Assembly (NCBI GenBank): GCA_013204195.1
Contig: JABMOJ010000294.1
Location: 1-13,705 of the forward strand
Source: SAR86 cluster bacterium
GTDB lineage: Bacteria > Pseudomonadota > Gammaproteobacteria > Pseudomonadales > Azotimanducaceae
Length of the DNA stretch: 13,705 nt
Direction of reading: 5' to 3'
Within the stretch, counting starts at the first letter, position 1, and every line of letters begins with the position of its first letter. The notes below the pieces were generated by a model. That model was not told the origin of the DNA. It saw only the letters and a list, made by a program, of their open reading frames with translations, and did not search any database. The position numbers were made by a program, and so were the translations under genes. This document shows positions 1 to 7,475 of this stretch, in pieces.

Positions 1-520
1 AGCCACCGCCCCAAACCCAGTGGGTCACCGGACCATAAACCACCACCAGCCACAAGCCAGAGAACAGCAGCATTGAAGAGAAACGCATACGCTCGGCAAA
101 AGCCCCCACAATCAGCGCCGGTGTGATAATCGCAAAGGTCAATTGGAACATTGCAAACACGCTCTCCGGAATTTCTCCGGCCATGGAGTCTTCCTGGAGA
201 TTCGCCATAAAGGCATTACTCATACCCCCGACCAAGTCATTGCCCTCAGCGAAGGCCATCGAATAGACCCCCACCAGCCACAGGACCGAGACCATGCAGG
301 TAATGGCAAAACACTGCATCAGTACGCTCAAGACATTCTTGCTGCGCACCAACCCGCCATAGAACAAGGCCAGACCAGGGATCGTCATAAACAGCACTAA
401 TGCTGTGGAGGTCAATATCCACGCGGTGTCCCCACTGTTAACAGTGTCCTGGGCCAGTGCCGCCTGGCTAAGCAGGGCAAGCACCAGGGTGCCGCCGAAT
501 TGTTGGAGCCGTTTCATCAT
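1..520 (-). CDS. amt: Ammonium transporter (Amt family), N-terminal part, cut by window edge
   Basis: Inner-membrane channel for ammonium/ammonia. The visible 173 residues begin MMKRLQQFGG. A hydrophobic stretch ending ALA-Q at residues 21-24 looks like a cleavable signal peptide, as is usual for AmtB proteins. Family landmarks follow: the first transmembrane helix with PGLALFYGGLVR, then FQLTFAIITPALIVGAFAERMRF, which carries the Phe-gate region, then THWVWGGG at the window edge. The His at about residue 167 is the first of the two pore histidines. The rest, including the second pore His, lies to the left of the window. The ATG at 518-520 has a GAAGAGG-like ribosome site about 8 bases upstream; a second in-frame ATG follows at once. 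No PII (glnK) gene precedes it, although glnK-amtB is the common arrangement. The family call is secure; the physiological subtype is not. Confidence 0.96.
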   Translation of the reverse strand, partial: MMKRLQQFGGTLVLALLSQAALAQDTVNSGDTAWILTSTALVLFMTIPGLALFYGGLVRSKNVLSVLMQCFAITCMVSVLWLVGVYSMAFAEGNDLVGGMSNAFMANLQEDSMAGEIPESVFAMFQLTFAIITPALIVGAFAERMRFSSMLLFSGLWLVVVYGPVTHWVWGGG

Positions 521-591
521 GTGTGGGCCTCTTCGCCTTCATCGTCGCGTAAAAATCGCAACCTGTGTAGTTTTCAATTTTTGCGGCCCAG

Positions 592-620
592 AGTGTACCG
601 ATTAGAGGAAATTCTGACAA
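592..620 (-). promoter_or_regulatory. Probable sigma-70 promoter of amt
   Basis: On the minus strand TTGTCA (620-615) is followed after exactly 17 bases by TACACT (597-592). This matches the sigma-70 consensus 5/6 and 4/6 with ideal spacing. Transcription would start near 585, leaving a leader of about 65 bases before the ATG. I saw no good sigma-54 (-24/-12) element, although amt genes often have one. Inferred from sequence only. Confidence 0.4.
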
Positions 621-770
621 CTAGGGGTTATTTTATCTTCGCTTCCATGCCAAAAAACCGACCACTCGCCAGCCAAGGGCACTAACGGCGGGCCTTAGAA
701 CATTAGTCAATATCAGCGCCTGTGGTTAGAGCCATAAGGTCGTCGACAAGGAAAACCGTCTGCGCTAAAA

Positions 771-800
771 AGGTGTCAGGTCAACTTCAAACCTGACCTG
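771..800. repeat. Inverted repeat, REP-like or operator
   Basis: GTCAGGT (775-781) and ACCTGAC (791-797) are perfect 7-base arms around a 9-base spacer. Partial extension (AGGT before, CTG after) gives an approximate 30-base unit. No T-run follows, so a classic terminator is unlikely. The preceding AAAAAGGTGTCAGGT resembles imperfectly palindromic intergenic repeats that I recall being common in several proteobacterial genomes. It could equally be an operator upstream of rmf. Confidence 0.5.
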
Positions 801-872
801 AAGAAATCACGTAAGTATCGAGATGTTCACTCACTGTAATTGGCATTTCTGAAAGCATGGAGTCGTTTATTT

Positions 873-1076
873 ATGAGAAAGCAGAAGAGAGATAGAACTA
901 GCCGAGCATTCACTAAGGGTTATCAGTTCGGCATGCACGGCAAGTCGAAAGAATTATGCCCCCATCACGATGTAGATATACGCCAGTCTTGGCTAAGTGG
1001 TTGGCGCACGGGTCGAGAAGATAACTGGGATGGATATATAGGCACAGCGGGTGTCGGTCGCGCCCCCATGATCTGA
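873..1076 (+). CDS. rmf: Ribosome modulation factor (RMF)
   Basis: Small basic protein of 67 residues that binds 70S ribosomes in stationary phase and promotes 100S dimer formation (ribosome hibernation). The N-terminus MRKQKRDR closely matches E. coli RMF (MKRQKRDR). The family landmarks continue in order: a GYQ-G segment, GKSKELCP in place of GRSKEMCP, and WLSGWR in place of WLGGWR. The C-terminus, about twelve residues longer than the 55-residue E. coli protein, is Gly-rich with no recognised motif. An open frame reaches upstream to a TTG at 840. The ATG at 873 is the real start because homology begins there and GGAG at 859-862 sits ten bases before it. rmf and pyrD are also neighbours in other gammaproteobacteria. 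Stationary-phase or ppGpp control is expected from the family but is not visible here. Confidence 0.95.
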   Translation: MRKQKRDRTSRAFTKGYQFGMHGKSKELCPHHDVDIRQSWLSGWRTGREDNWDGYIGTAGVGRAPMI

Positions 1077-1085
1077 CCACTTGAC

Positions 1086-1100
1086 GCTCACACTGTGAGC
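1086..1100. repeat. Short perfect dyad just after rmf
   Basis: GCTCACA-C-TGTGAGC is a perfect 15-base dyad starting nine bases after the rmf stop codon. As RNA it could fold as a six-pair stem with a three-base loop; the flanks (ACG and CGT) could extend it with one bulge. No T-run follows, so it is not a terminator by itself. It may protect or shape the rmf mRNA 3' region, or be a protein site. Confidence 0.45.
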
Positions 1101-1110
1101 CGTAAAACTC

Positions 1111-1180
1111 ACTTATCAACTCTTATCAACTCTTATCAACTCTTATCAACTCTTATCAACTCTTATCAACTCTTATCAAA
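1111..1180. repeat. Seven tandem copies of the decamer TCTTATCAAC
   Basis: Five exact copies of TCTTATCAAC fill 1121-1170. They are flanked by a left copy with one mismatch (1111-1120, A for T at its first base) and a right copy whose last base is A (1171-1180), which runs into the A-tract of the terminator. The period of ten is close to one helical turn. On the plus strand the unit contains no G, so in the rmf transcript it would be an unstructured, C/U/A-only stretch between the stop codon and the terminator hairpin. Confidence 0.97.
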
Positions 1181-1210
1181 AAAAAAGGGCCCTGCAGGGC
1201 CCTTTTTTTT
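1178..1210. terminator. Bidirectional intrinsic terminator for rmf and pyrD
   Basis: Nine A (1178-1186), then the perfect 16-base palindrome GGGCCCTGCAGGGCCC (1187-1202), then eight T (1203-1210). Read on either strand this is a GC-only stem followed by a U-run, so it should stop rmf transcripts from the left and pyrD transcripts from the right. The stem lies about 110 bases after the rmf stop and about 83 bases after the pyrD stop. Confidence 0.95.
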
Positions 1211-1285
1211 GATTGATCGCCGCTGGGACGGCAACTTCACTTACCCCGCTGTCACTATCCTGCTGTCAATTAACGGCTTTCAACG

Positions 1286-2329
1286 TCAAGCGTCAGGTGC
1301 CCCGCTCTGGCGATACTGTTTAATGGCTTTAACACTATCCACAATCAGGTCAGGACCCTCATAGATAAAGCCTGTATAAATTTGCACCAGATCTGCACCT
1401 AAACGGATTTTTTCGGCTGCATCAGCGCCATTCATAATTCCTCCCACACCGATAATCGCGATGTCACCCTTAGCCTCGGCGGCCACTAACGACAACACAT
1501 GGTTAGACAGCTCACGTAACGGCTCGCCACTCAAGCCACCCAGTTCGGCGCCGTGCCTTTCACCGGCGACCGAGTCACGCGTGATGGTCGTGTTGGTGAC
1601 GATAACACCATCAACTTCAAACTCTTTGAGGCGCCGAGTCAGCTGGGTCGCCTCTAGGTCAGACATATCCGGCGCGATCTTGACCACCAAGGGCACATAT
1701 CTCTCATGTTCCTCTACCAGCCGCGCATGTTCGGTCTTCAGCCCTTCCAGCAGTCGCGCGAGCTCAGTCTCGTGCTGCAAGTGGCGCAGACCCGGCGTGT
1801 TGGGCGACGAGATATTGACCACAACATAAGACGCCAGGGCATACACTTCGCGCAGGCACAGCGCATAGTCATCCAGGGCGTTCTCCACCGGCGTCACGGC
1901 ATTTTTGCCGATATTGATCCCCAGCACCCCGTCGAAGCGAGCCTTGCGAATACGCTCGCACATGACATCAACACCATCATTATTGAAGCCCATACGATTA
2001 ATCAGGGCCCGTTTACGGGGCAGTCGAAACAACCGCGGCCCGGGATTCCCCCTTTGCGGTTTCGGGGTCACAGTCCCCACCTCCAAAAACCCGAAGCCCA
2101 TCGCGGCCAGGCCATCGATACAGCGGGCGTCTTTATCAAGACCTGCCGCCAGACCCACGGCGTTCGGAAATTCGATACCCATCACCGTCACGGGTTCGCG
2201 CAAGGTTTCCCGCGCAAGCAACGGCGACAGATTGAAGCGCTCCAGCCAGGCCATCGACTGCAATGACAAGTGATGTGAGGCTTCTGGCGGCAGAAGAAAC
2301 AATAGATCGCGAAACAAGGCATAGTTCAT
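1286..2329 (-). CDS. pyrD: Dihydroorotate dehydrogenase (quinone), class 2
   Basis: Flavoenzyme of 347 residues that oxidises dihydroorotate to orotate in pyrimidine synthesis, passing electrons to membrane quinone. The N-terminal 40 residues (MNYALFRDLLFLLPPEASHH) match the amphipathic quinone-channel domain of class 2 enzymes. Landmarks follow in order: NAVGLAAGLDKD near 56-67, the GNPGPRLFRL segment near 94-103, NRMGFNNDG near 111-119, GINIGKN near 137-143, and VNISSPNTPG at 171-180 with the catalytic base Ser at 175, as in E. coli. VTNTT and IIGVGGI complete the FMN site. The frame is open back to 2401, but the family N-terminus starts at 2329. A TATACT box at 2371-2366 (minus) would place transcription start after the longer start, although no clear -35 was found. 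The ribosome site is weak. It ends at the shared terminator. Confidence 0.97.
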   Translation of the reverse strand: MNYALFRDLLFLLPPEASHHLSLQSMAWLERFNLSPLLARETLREPVTVMGIEFPNAVGLAAGLDKDARCIDGLAAMGFGFLEVGTVTPKPQRGNPGPRLFRLPRKRALINRMGFNNDGVDVMCERIRKARFDGVLGINIGKNAVTPVENALDDYALCLREVYALASYVVVNISSPNTPGLRHLQHETELARLLEGLKTEHARLVEEHERYVPLVVKIAPDMSDLEATQLTRRLKEFEVDGVIVTNTTITRDSVAGERHGAELGGLSGEPLRELSNHVLSLVAAEAKGDIAIIGVGGIMNGADAAEKIRLGADLVQIYTGFIYEGPDLIVDSVKAIKQYRQSGAPDA

Positions 2330-2501
2330 GGGCGTTATCGGGTTTACCAGGCTACAGACAGCAGCAGTATAAAACATTCTCCCTTGGAAGTGGCTAGTCA
2401 AACACCAAGTCTTCCCTCGCCAGCCCCTGCGACCACGATTCGGTCGCCAAACTGCTCGCTCTTAGCCCGACACAGGCGTTGCTCGATCCTCTTCATTGAG
2501 A
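2330..2501. other. Gap between gdhB and pyrD with possible stem-loop and pyrD -10
   Basis: This 172-base gap separates two genes that run the same way. GCGACC (2429-2434) and GGTCGC (2442-2447) can form a six-pair stem with a seven-base loop about 55 bases after the gdhB stop. No U-run follows, so termination there is doubtful. TATACT at 2371-2366 (minus) is a candidate -10 for pyrD. Whether pyrD is also read from gdhB cannot be decided from sequence. Confidence 0.35.
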
Positions 2502-5500
2502 CTAATACCGAGCCGGCACGCCCGAACCCGATTGTGCCAAGTCCATCAACTCTCTGATCGCCACCGTGAAAATGGCTTGGTCTACCGTCTCCGCGCCGCG
2601 CATCTCGGCCTGCAGTACCAACCATCGATCTACCATCAATTGGTGCTCACCCAGCCAGCGTTGCACCATGGGCCCGGCCGCCTCTTTGACCTCAGCGCCC
2701 GCCAGTACCGCCAGCGTGATGGCCAATTGCTGCCAATTCAGATCGTCCTGCAAACTTTCACGGGCCAATGCCTGCCACTGGTTGAGGGCCTGATACTCGT
2801 GAATTTGCTTGCTGAACCAGTGCAGGTGCAGTTGTTCACCGACCACGAAGAAGACACTGGCGACCTTTTCGAGGGCCACGCCCGTGCGGTTCGAAGCCTC
2901 CACAATGCCCATCACCGAGTACAGATGGTGGGCTGCGGCAACAAAGCTCGACAGCTCCTCACCGACCCCCGCACTCACCAACCGATCCTTGCCGATCTGC
3001 CATTCCTGCAACGCATTACCCATCAGCAATTGATCCCAACGGGCGAACAGCAGGTGCAGGGCCTTGGTAAACACTGGCACCTCCTGACTCAACTCAAGGG
3101 AACGCCGGCGATTACGAATCAGCCAGCGCGTCGCTCGACGAATCAGCCGATTGACATCCATCATCATCGACTTCTGCAGTTGATGGTTCACCACATGATC
3201 GAGGGCTGAGAGTTCATCCCAGCGCTGTTCGAAATTGAAGATATCCCGAGCGCCCACGTAGGCCTTGGCAATCACGGCGCTACTGACCCCGGTGGATTCC
3301 CCCATACGCTCAACGAAATTCATACCCATATGATTCACCATGCGGTTAGTCACTTGGGTGGCAATAATTTCTCGACGCAGGCGATGTTGCTGCAGCTCAC
3401 GGGGATACTTTTTAACCAGCACAGCAGGAAACGCATCATAGAGTTCACGCACCAAATAAGGTTCATCCATTATGCTTGAGGCCGCCAACTGCTCCTTTAA
3501 GCCACTCTTCACATAGCTCGTCAGAATCGCGATTTCAGGGGGCGTAAAATACCGGCCCTTGACCCGCCGTTCCTGCATCTCATCATCGCTAGGCAGAAAT
3601 TCCAATTGACGATCGAGTCGACCCTGGTCTTCAAGAACCGACATCAAACGGGAGTATTCGAAATTTCGCCGCGGCGCCTGATAGCTCATCAAACCAATCG
3701 CCTGAGCCTGCATATAGTTGTTATCCAGCACGATGGACGCGACATCCGCCGTCATCTGCTCTAATAACTTGACCCGACGCTTCGGATTCAATTTGCCGCT
3801 TTCGAGCAACTGGTTGAGCAGAATTTTAATATTCACCTCAACGTCAGAACAGTTAACCCCACCGGCATTATCAATAAAGTCGGTGAAGCACACGCCGCCG
3901 TGAGTATTGAACTCCACTCGGGCCAGCTGCGTCATTCCCAGATTACCGCCCTCACCGATCAATCGGCAACGCAGGTCAAAGCCATTAATCCGAATGCCAT
4001 CGTTGGCTTTATCACTTACGTCTAGATGAGATTCCTGCCGACTTTTAACATAGGTTCCGATGCCACCGTTCCAAAGCAAATCAACCTGCGCCTTGAGAAT
4101 CCTCGTCAACAACTGGTTTGGCGCCAGCTGATTTTCGCTAATATCGAAACGGCGCTGCATCTCTGCGGAAATCGGAATCGACTTGGCGCTGCGATTGAAC
4201 ACCCCACCGCCTCTGGAAATCAGTTGGCTATCATAGTCAGCCCAGCTCGAGCGGGGCAGATCAAATAATCGCTGACGTTCAGCGAAACTGGTGGACGCCA
4301 CCGGGGCTGGATCAACGAAGATATGCAGATGATTGAACGCGGCTACCAGGCAGATATGTTTTGACATCAACATGCCGTTACCAAACACGTCACCGGACAT
4401 GTCACCGATACCCACCACTGTAAAATCTGTGTCCTGCGGGTTAATGCCGATGTCTCGAAAGTGTTGTTGCACCGAGGCCCAAGCGCCCTTAGCAGTAATG
4501 GCCATGGCCTTATGGTCGTAGCCCACGCTACCCCCTGAGGCAAAGGCATCTCCCAGCCAGAAGTGGTTAGCGATCGAGATCTCATTGGCGATATCGGAGA
4601 ACGCTGCCGTACCTTTATCCGCAGCGACGACCAGATAATAGTCATCATCGTCGTGGCGCACCAGATCTCGAGGCGGTACTACTTCCCCCTGCACCAAGTT
4701 GTCAGTCAGATCCAGCAACCCCTGAATAAAGATTTTGTAACAGGCGATACCCTCTTCGGTGACAGCCTCGCGACTGGCGCCGTTGGGGATCTGCTTCGGC
4801 AGAAAACCACCCTTGGCACCCACGGGTACAATCACCGAATTTTTCACCTGCTGGGCCTTCACCAGCCCCAGCACTTCAGTGCGATAATCTTCACTGCGGT
4901 CAGACCAACGCAGGCCCCCGCGCGCCACCTTGCCACCACGCAGATGCACACCCTCAACCCGCGCCGAATAAATGAAGATCTCGTGCGCCGGACAGGGTTT
5001 AGGCATCTCACTGATCAAGGCGGGCTGCAGCTTCAGTGCCAGGCACTGGCTGAGCCCGTCACGTTGCCGATCACGCTGATAGTAGTTAGTCCGCTGGGTG
5101 GCCAGCACCATCTCCAACAGACGCCGCAGCACTCGGTCTTCACCCAGATTTTCCACCTCATCGATGCGTTTAAGAATCCCGGCTTGCAGCTTGGCCGCGC
5201 GACTATTGGCCTTGTCACGGTTGAGCGCAGGATTAAAGCGCTGATTAAAGAGCTCGAACAGGGATCGAGCGATCGCCGAGTAACGGGTGACGCAGTCAGC
5301 GATAAAGGGCTGACTATAGCTGCTCTGCAATTGCCCAAAGTAGCGCGAGTAGGCGCGAATGACCTTCACCTGCCGATAGTCCATGCCGGCGGCAGGCACT
5401 AATCGATTAAAGGAATCATTTTCCTTGCCGCCGCTCCAGACCTCCTTGAAAGCCTCTTCGAACAACGCCTTAACGCTTGCCAGCCCGTCTCTTGGGGTGG

Positions 5501-7289
5501 TGACAAACGCCAGCACAAAGTCGTGAATCCAGGTTCGGCCACCATCATGGAGCACTTCATAGGGATGCTCCTCAATCGACTTGGCACCAAGGTTCTCCAG
5601 AATGGGAATCACATCTGACAAGGGCAATGAGTAGCCCCGATGAAATAATTTGAAGCAGGTATAGGTCACGCCATCGTCAACTACCTCATACAGGTTCACC
5701 TCCAGAGGGTTGTCTGCCGTCAAGACCTGCAGATAACCAATGTCCTCAGAGGCGGTCTTCGGAATGAAATCATCTCGGTAGCCCGGCGGAAAAATACCGC
5801 CATAACTCGCCAGCAAGGTCGCGGCTTGCGGCTCAGGATATTGCGCTATCAGGACATCTTGCAGCTCGTCTTGCCAGGAGCGCGTGAGCTTCAATATCGA
5901 TTCTTCAAGGACGGGTACATCAAGCTTAACCGCCTTCGACGGGTCAACTCGAAACACGAAATGGGTACGTATCAGGGTCGACTCAGAGAACAGCGTGGAG
6001 AATTCGGCATCCAGCGGGTGCAAACGTTGAGCCAGTAATTCTTGCACCTTGCGGCGCAGTCCGGTGTCATAGGTATCCTTTGGCAGGTATACCAGACAGG
6101 AGACAAAATCTGCAGACTGCCGCACCAGCAGCCGAACCATACGACGCTCCTGTAGCGCAACGCTGCCCATGACGGTCTGGCCCAGCTCCTCAGCGGTGGA
6201 CAAAAACAGTTCTTCGCGGGGCAAAACTTCGATAATACGAATCAATTCCCGACCTTTCTGGCTTGCCGCCGACAACTCAGCGTTGGCGTAGACTTGATCG
6301 ATCTTCTGTTTGACCAGCGGGATCTTGCGCGGATTCTGATTAAATACCGATGAAGTGAACAGGCCAACGAAGCGACAACCACGGCGCTCGGCACCCTTGA
6401 TGGCAGGGTCTGCGGGCCGAATAATGGTCACCGAGTCGTAGTAGGCCGGGCGGTGCACCTGGCTTTTCATCGGCAGCTTGGTGATCAGCAGCTGGCTCGT
6501 CCCGGCGTCAGGGATCCGCAGTACAATATTATCCGCGGTCATATTCCGCCGACACAATCCCAGCGCCAGGTTCGGCAGCCGACTCAAGCCTTTCCCGGTC
6601 TTGCCCAGGGTAAATTCTTCATAGCCCAAAAACGTAAAGTTGTTCGAGTAGAGCCAGCGCAGAAATTCACTGTGTTCGGTATCGATCTTCGAAACATTTT
6701 GCCCCGCGCCAATTTCATCCCCCCACAGCAACAGTTGCTGACGCATGGGGGCAAAATCATGGATGACCCGCTGCACCAGTTTCAATATCTGTCGGATACT
6801 GCGTTCGAGACGCTGAGTCTCAGAGATTTTATCAATCTCCAGATGGATCAGGGTCTCGTTCGGATTCTTGTCCTCAACCATCAGACTCTTATCTTTAGTG
6901 CGAACGACACTCAGCAGACACTGTTGAACATCCGTCAGCACCAGACCCTGCTGAGTCAACTCGATTCGAATGGAATCCAGGAGAAAGGCCATATTCGGCG
7001 CGACCACTTCCAACACCGTCTGCTTCGACTCGTAACCGTCTTTTACCAGGGTTGGATTAAAGACCCTAACAATCGCTCGCTTGCCGTTAAATTGCCGGTA
7101 AAAATCCCAGCCGGAACGAACCGCCGCCAACACCCCCTCCCAATCCTTGTCGAGCAACTCGCTCAAGGGCGCCTGTGAGTAGTAGAGGCGGGCGAAGCGC
7201 AGCAGCGGTTTATCCTTCGACTGTTTCTGAATTCTTCGCTCAAGGGCCGTGTAGAAAGCCGCCTTAGTCTCGATGCCGTGAATACTCAT
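2502..7289 (-). CDS. gdhB: NAD-specific glutamate dehydrogenase, large (~180 kDa) type
   Basis: Catabolic enzyme of 1,595 residues that converts glutamate plus NAD to 2-oxoglutarate, ammonium and NADH in the cytosol. The length fits the large bacterial family (about 1,600 residues; P. aeruginosa GdhB is the type). Roughly the first 700 residues correspond to the ACT-like regulatory segments of this family. The catalytic part follows, with ARGGLRWSDRSEDYRTEVLG near residues 789-808, GAKGGF near 824-829 carrying the catalytic Lys (about 826), AADKGTAAFSD near 889-899, and the NAD-binding turn VVGIGDMSGDVFGNG near 958-972. The C-terminal 500 residues are the family's helical region. No frameshift is seen. 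The frame is open to an ATG at 7325, adding twelve residues. I prefer 7289 because MSIHGIETKAAF looks like a natural start and has a GAG-containing site about nine bases upstream; the longer start lacks one. Family members are allosterically regulated. Confidence 0.96.
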   Translation of the reverse strand: MSIHGIETKAAFYTALERRIQKQSKDKPLLRFARLYYSQAPLSELLDKDWEGVLAAVRSGWDFYRQFNGKRAIVRVFNPTLVKDGYESKQTVLEVVAPNMAFLLDSIRIELTQQGLVLTDVQQCLLSVVRTKDKSLMVEDKNPNETLIHLEIDKISETQRLERSIRQILKLVQRVIHDFAPMRQQLLLWGDEIGAGQNVSKIDTEHSEFLRWLYSNNFTFLGYEEFTLGKTGKGLSRLPNLALGLCRRNMTADNIVLRIPDAGTSQLLITKLPMKSQVHRPAYYDSVTIIRPADPAIKGAERRGCRFVGLFTSSVFNQNPRKIPLVKQKIDQVYANAELSAASQKGRELIRIIEVLPREELFLSTAEELGQTVMGSVALQERRMVRLLVRQSADFVSCLVYLPKDTYDTGLRRKVQELLAQRLHPLDAEFSTLFSESTLIRTHFVFRVDPSKAVKLDVPVLEESILKLTRSWQDELQDVLIAQYPEPQAATLLASYGGIFPPGYRDDFIPKTASEDIGYLQVLTADNPLEVNLYEVVDDGVTYTCFKLFHRGYSLPLSDVIPILENLGAKSIEEHPYEVLHDGGRTWIHDFVLAFVTTPRDGLASVKALFEEAFKEVWSGGKENDSFNRLVPAAGMDYRQVKVIRAYSRYFGQLQSSYSQPFIADCVTRYSAIARSLFELFNQRFNPALNRDKANSRAAKLQAGILKRIDEVENLGEDRVLRRLLEMVLATQRTNYYQRDRQRDGLSQCLALKLQPALISEMPKPCPAHEIFIYSARVEGVHLRGGKVARGGLRWSDRSEDYRTEVLGLVKAQQVKNSVIVPVGAKGGFLPKQIPNGASREAVTEEGIACYKIFIQGLLDLTDNLVQGEVVPPRDLVRHDDDDYYLVVAADKGTAAFSDIANEISIANHFWLGDAFASGGSVGYDHKAMAITAKGAWASVQQHFRDIGINPQDTDFTVVGIGDMSGDVFGNGMLMSKHICLVAAFNHLHIFVDPAPVASTSFAERQRLFDLPRSSWADYDSQLISRGGGVFNRSAKSIPISAEMQRRFDISENQLAPNQLLTRILKAQVDLLWNGGIGTYVKSRQESHLDVSDKANDGIRINGFDLRCRLIGEGGNLGMTQLARVEFNTHGGVCFTDFIDNAGGVNCSDVEVNIKILLNQLLESGKLNPKRRVKLLEQMTADVASIVLDNNYMQAQAIGLMSYQAPRRNFEYSRLMSVLEDQGRLDRQLEFLPSDDEMQERRVKGRYFTPPEIAILTSYVKSGLKEQLAASSIMDEPYLVRELYDAFPAVLVKKYPRELQQHRLRREIIATQVTNRMVNHMGMNFVERMGESTGVSSAVIAKAYVGARDIFNFEQRWDELSALDHVVNHQLQKSMMMDVNRLIRRATRWLIRNRRRSLELSQEVPVFTKALHLLFARWDQLLMGNALQEWQIGKDRLVSAGVGEELSSFVAAAHHLYSVMGIVEASNRTGVALEKVASVFFVVGEQLHLHWFSKQIHEYQALNQWQALARESLQDDLNWQQLAITLAVLAGAEVKEAAGPMVQRWLGEHQLMVDRWLVLQAEMRGAETVDQAIFTVAIRELMDLAQSGSGVPARY

Positions 7290-7405
7290 GGGGTTTTTCT
7301 CGGTGATAGTCTCACCAAGCACCATTGACGGTAATCATCTGTTAGAATTGCCACGTCTTAGACACCTCATTTTGATAAAAATATCGATGAAAGTCAGGTT
7401 TCCTG

Positions 7406-7421
7406 GGTTCTCGCGGGAACC
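7406..7421. promoter_or_regulatory. 16-bp near-palindrome, candidate operator
   Basis: GGTTCTCGCGGGAACC is a 16-base palindrome with one mismatched pair (T/G at its sixth and eleventh bases), and its centre is CGCG. It lies about 117 bases before gdhB and 100 bases before moxR. No T-run follows on either side, so a dimeric regulator site is more likely than a terminator. I do not recognise the motif. Confidence 0.4.
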
Positions 7422-7475
7422 GCTGTCGAATTGCGCGGTCTATCATTGGCTGCTTATCCGCGGCACCAGAATTGC

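Larger units (their letters stand above)
521..872. other. Non-coding divergent region between amt and rmf
   Basis: This 352-base stretch shows no convincing gene. The open frames in it have no family resemblance and no ribosome site. It holds the likely amt promoter (592-620), the GTCAGGT/ACCTGAC inverted repeat (775-797), and the upstream region of rmf. A possible -10 for rmf is TGTAAT at 835-840, but no good -35 lies 16-18 bases upstream of it. Base composition looks more AT-rich than the flanking genes. Confidence 0.6.

Noticed and set aside
585..606. Sigma-54 promoter for amt (GG-N10-GC at CGGTACACTCTGGGC, minus strand)
   Set aside because: Only the GG and GC pairs fit; the surrounding bases poorly match TGGCAC-N5-TTGC, and the sigma-70 pair is better.
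913..1119. Minus-strand open frame of 68 codons opposite rmf
   Set aside because: It overlaps the secure rmf gene, has no family resemblance and no ribosome site.
1111..1180. CRISPR array
   Set aside because: The units are ten bases long and directly adjacent, with no spacers and no cas genes nearby.
1095..1364. Plus-strand open frame with repeated STLINSYQL peptide
   Set aside because: The repeat peptide is just the translated decamer array, the frame crosses the terminator and ends antisense to pyrD; no ribosome site was seen.
1706..2266. Long plus-strand open frame opposite pyrD (186 codons)
   Set aside because: It lies entirely antisense to a strongly supported pyrD, resembles no family and has His/Arg/Gln-rich composition typical of a reverse-frame shadow.
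2330..2401. Upstream start for pyrD at 2401, adding 24 residues
   Set aside because: The added residues do not match the class 2 N-terminus, and a TATACT box (2371-2366) lies inside the extension.
2398..2625. Minus-strand open frame of 75 codons overlapping the gdhB 3' end
   Set aside because: It is out of frame with gdhB over most of its length, has no family resemblance and only about 30 codons fall outside gdhB.
2496..7178. Several plus-strand open frames of 60-279 codons opposite gdhB (for example 2496-3209, 4563-5402, 6453-7178)
   Set aside because: All are antisense to the unbroken glutamate dehydrogenase and show no recognisable motif; they reflect codon bias of the real gene.
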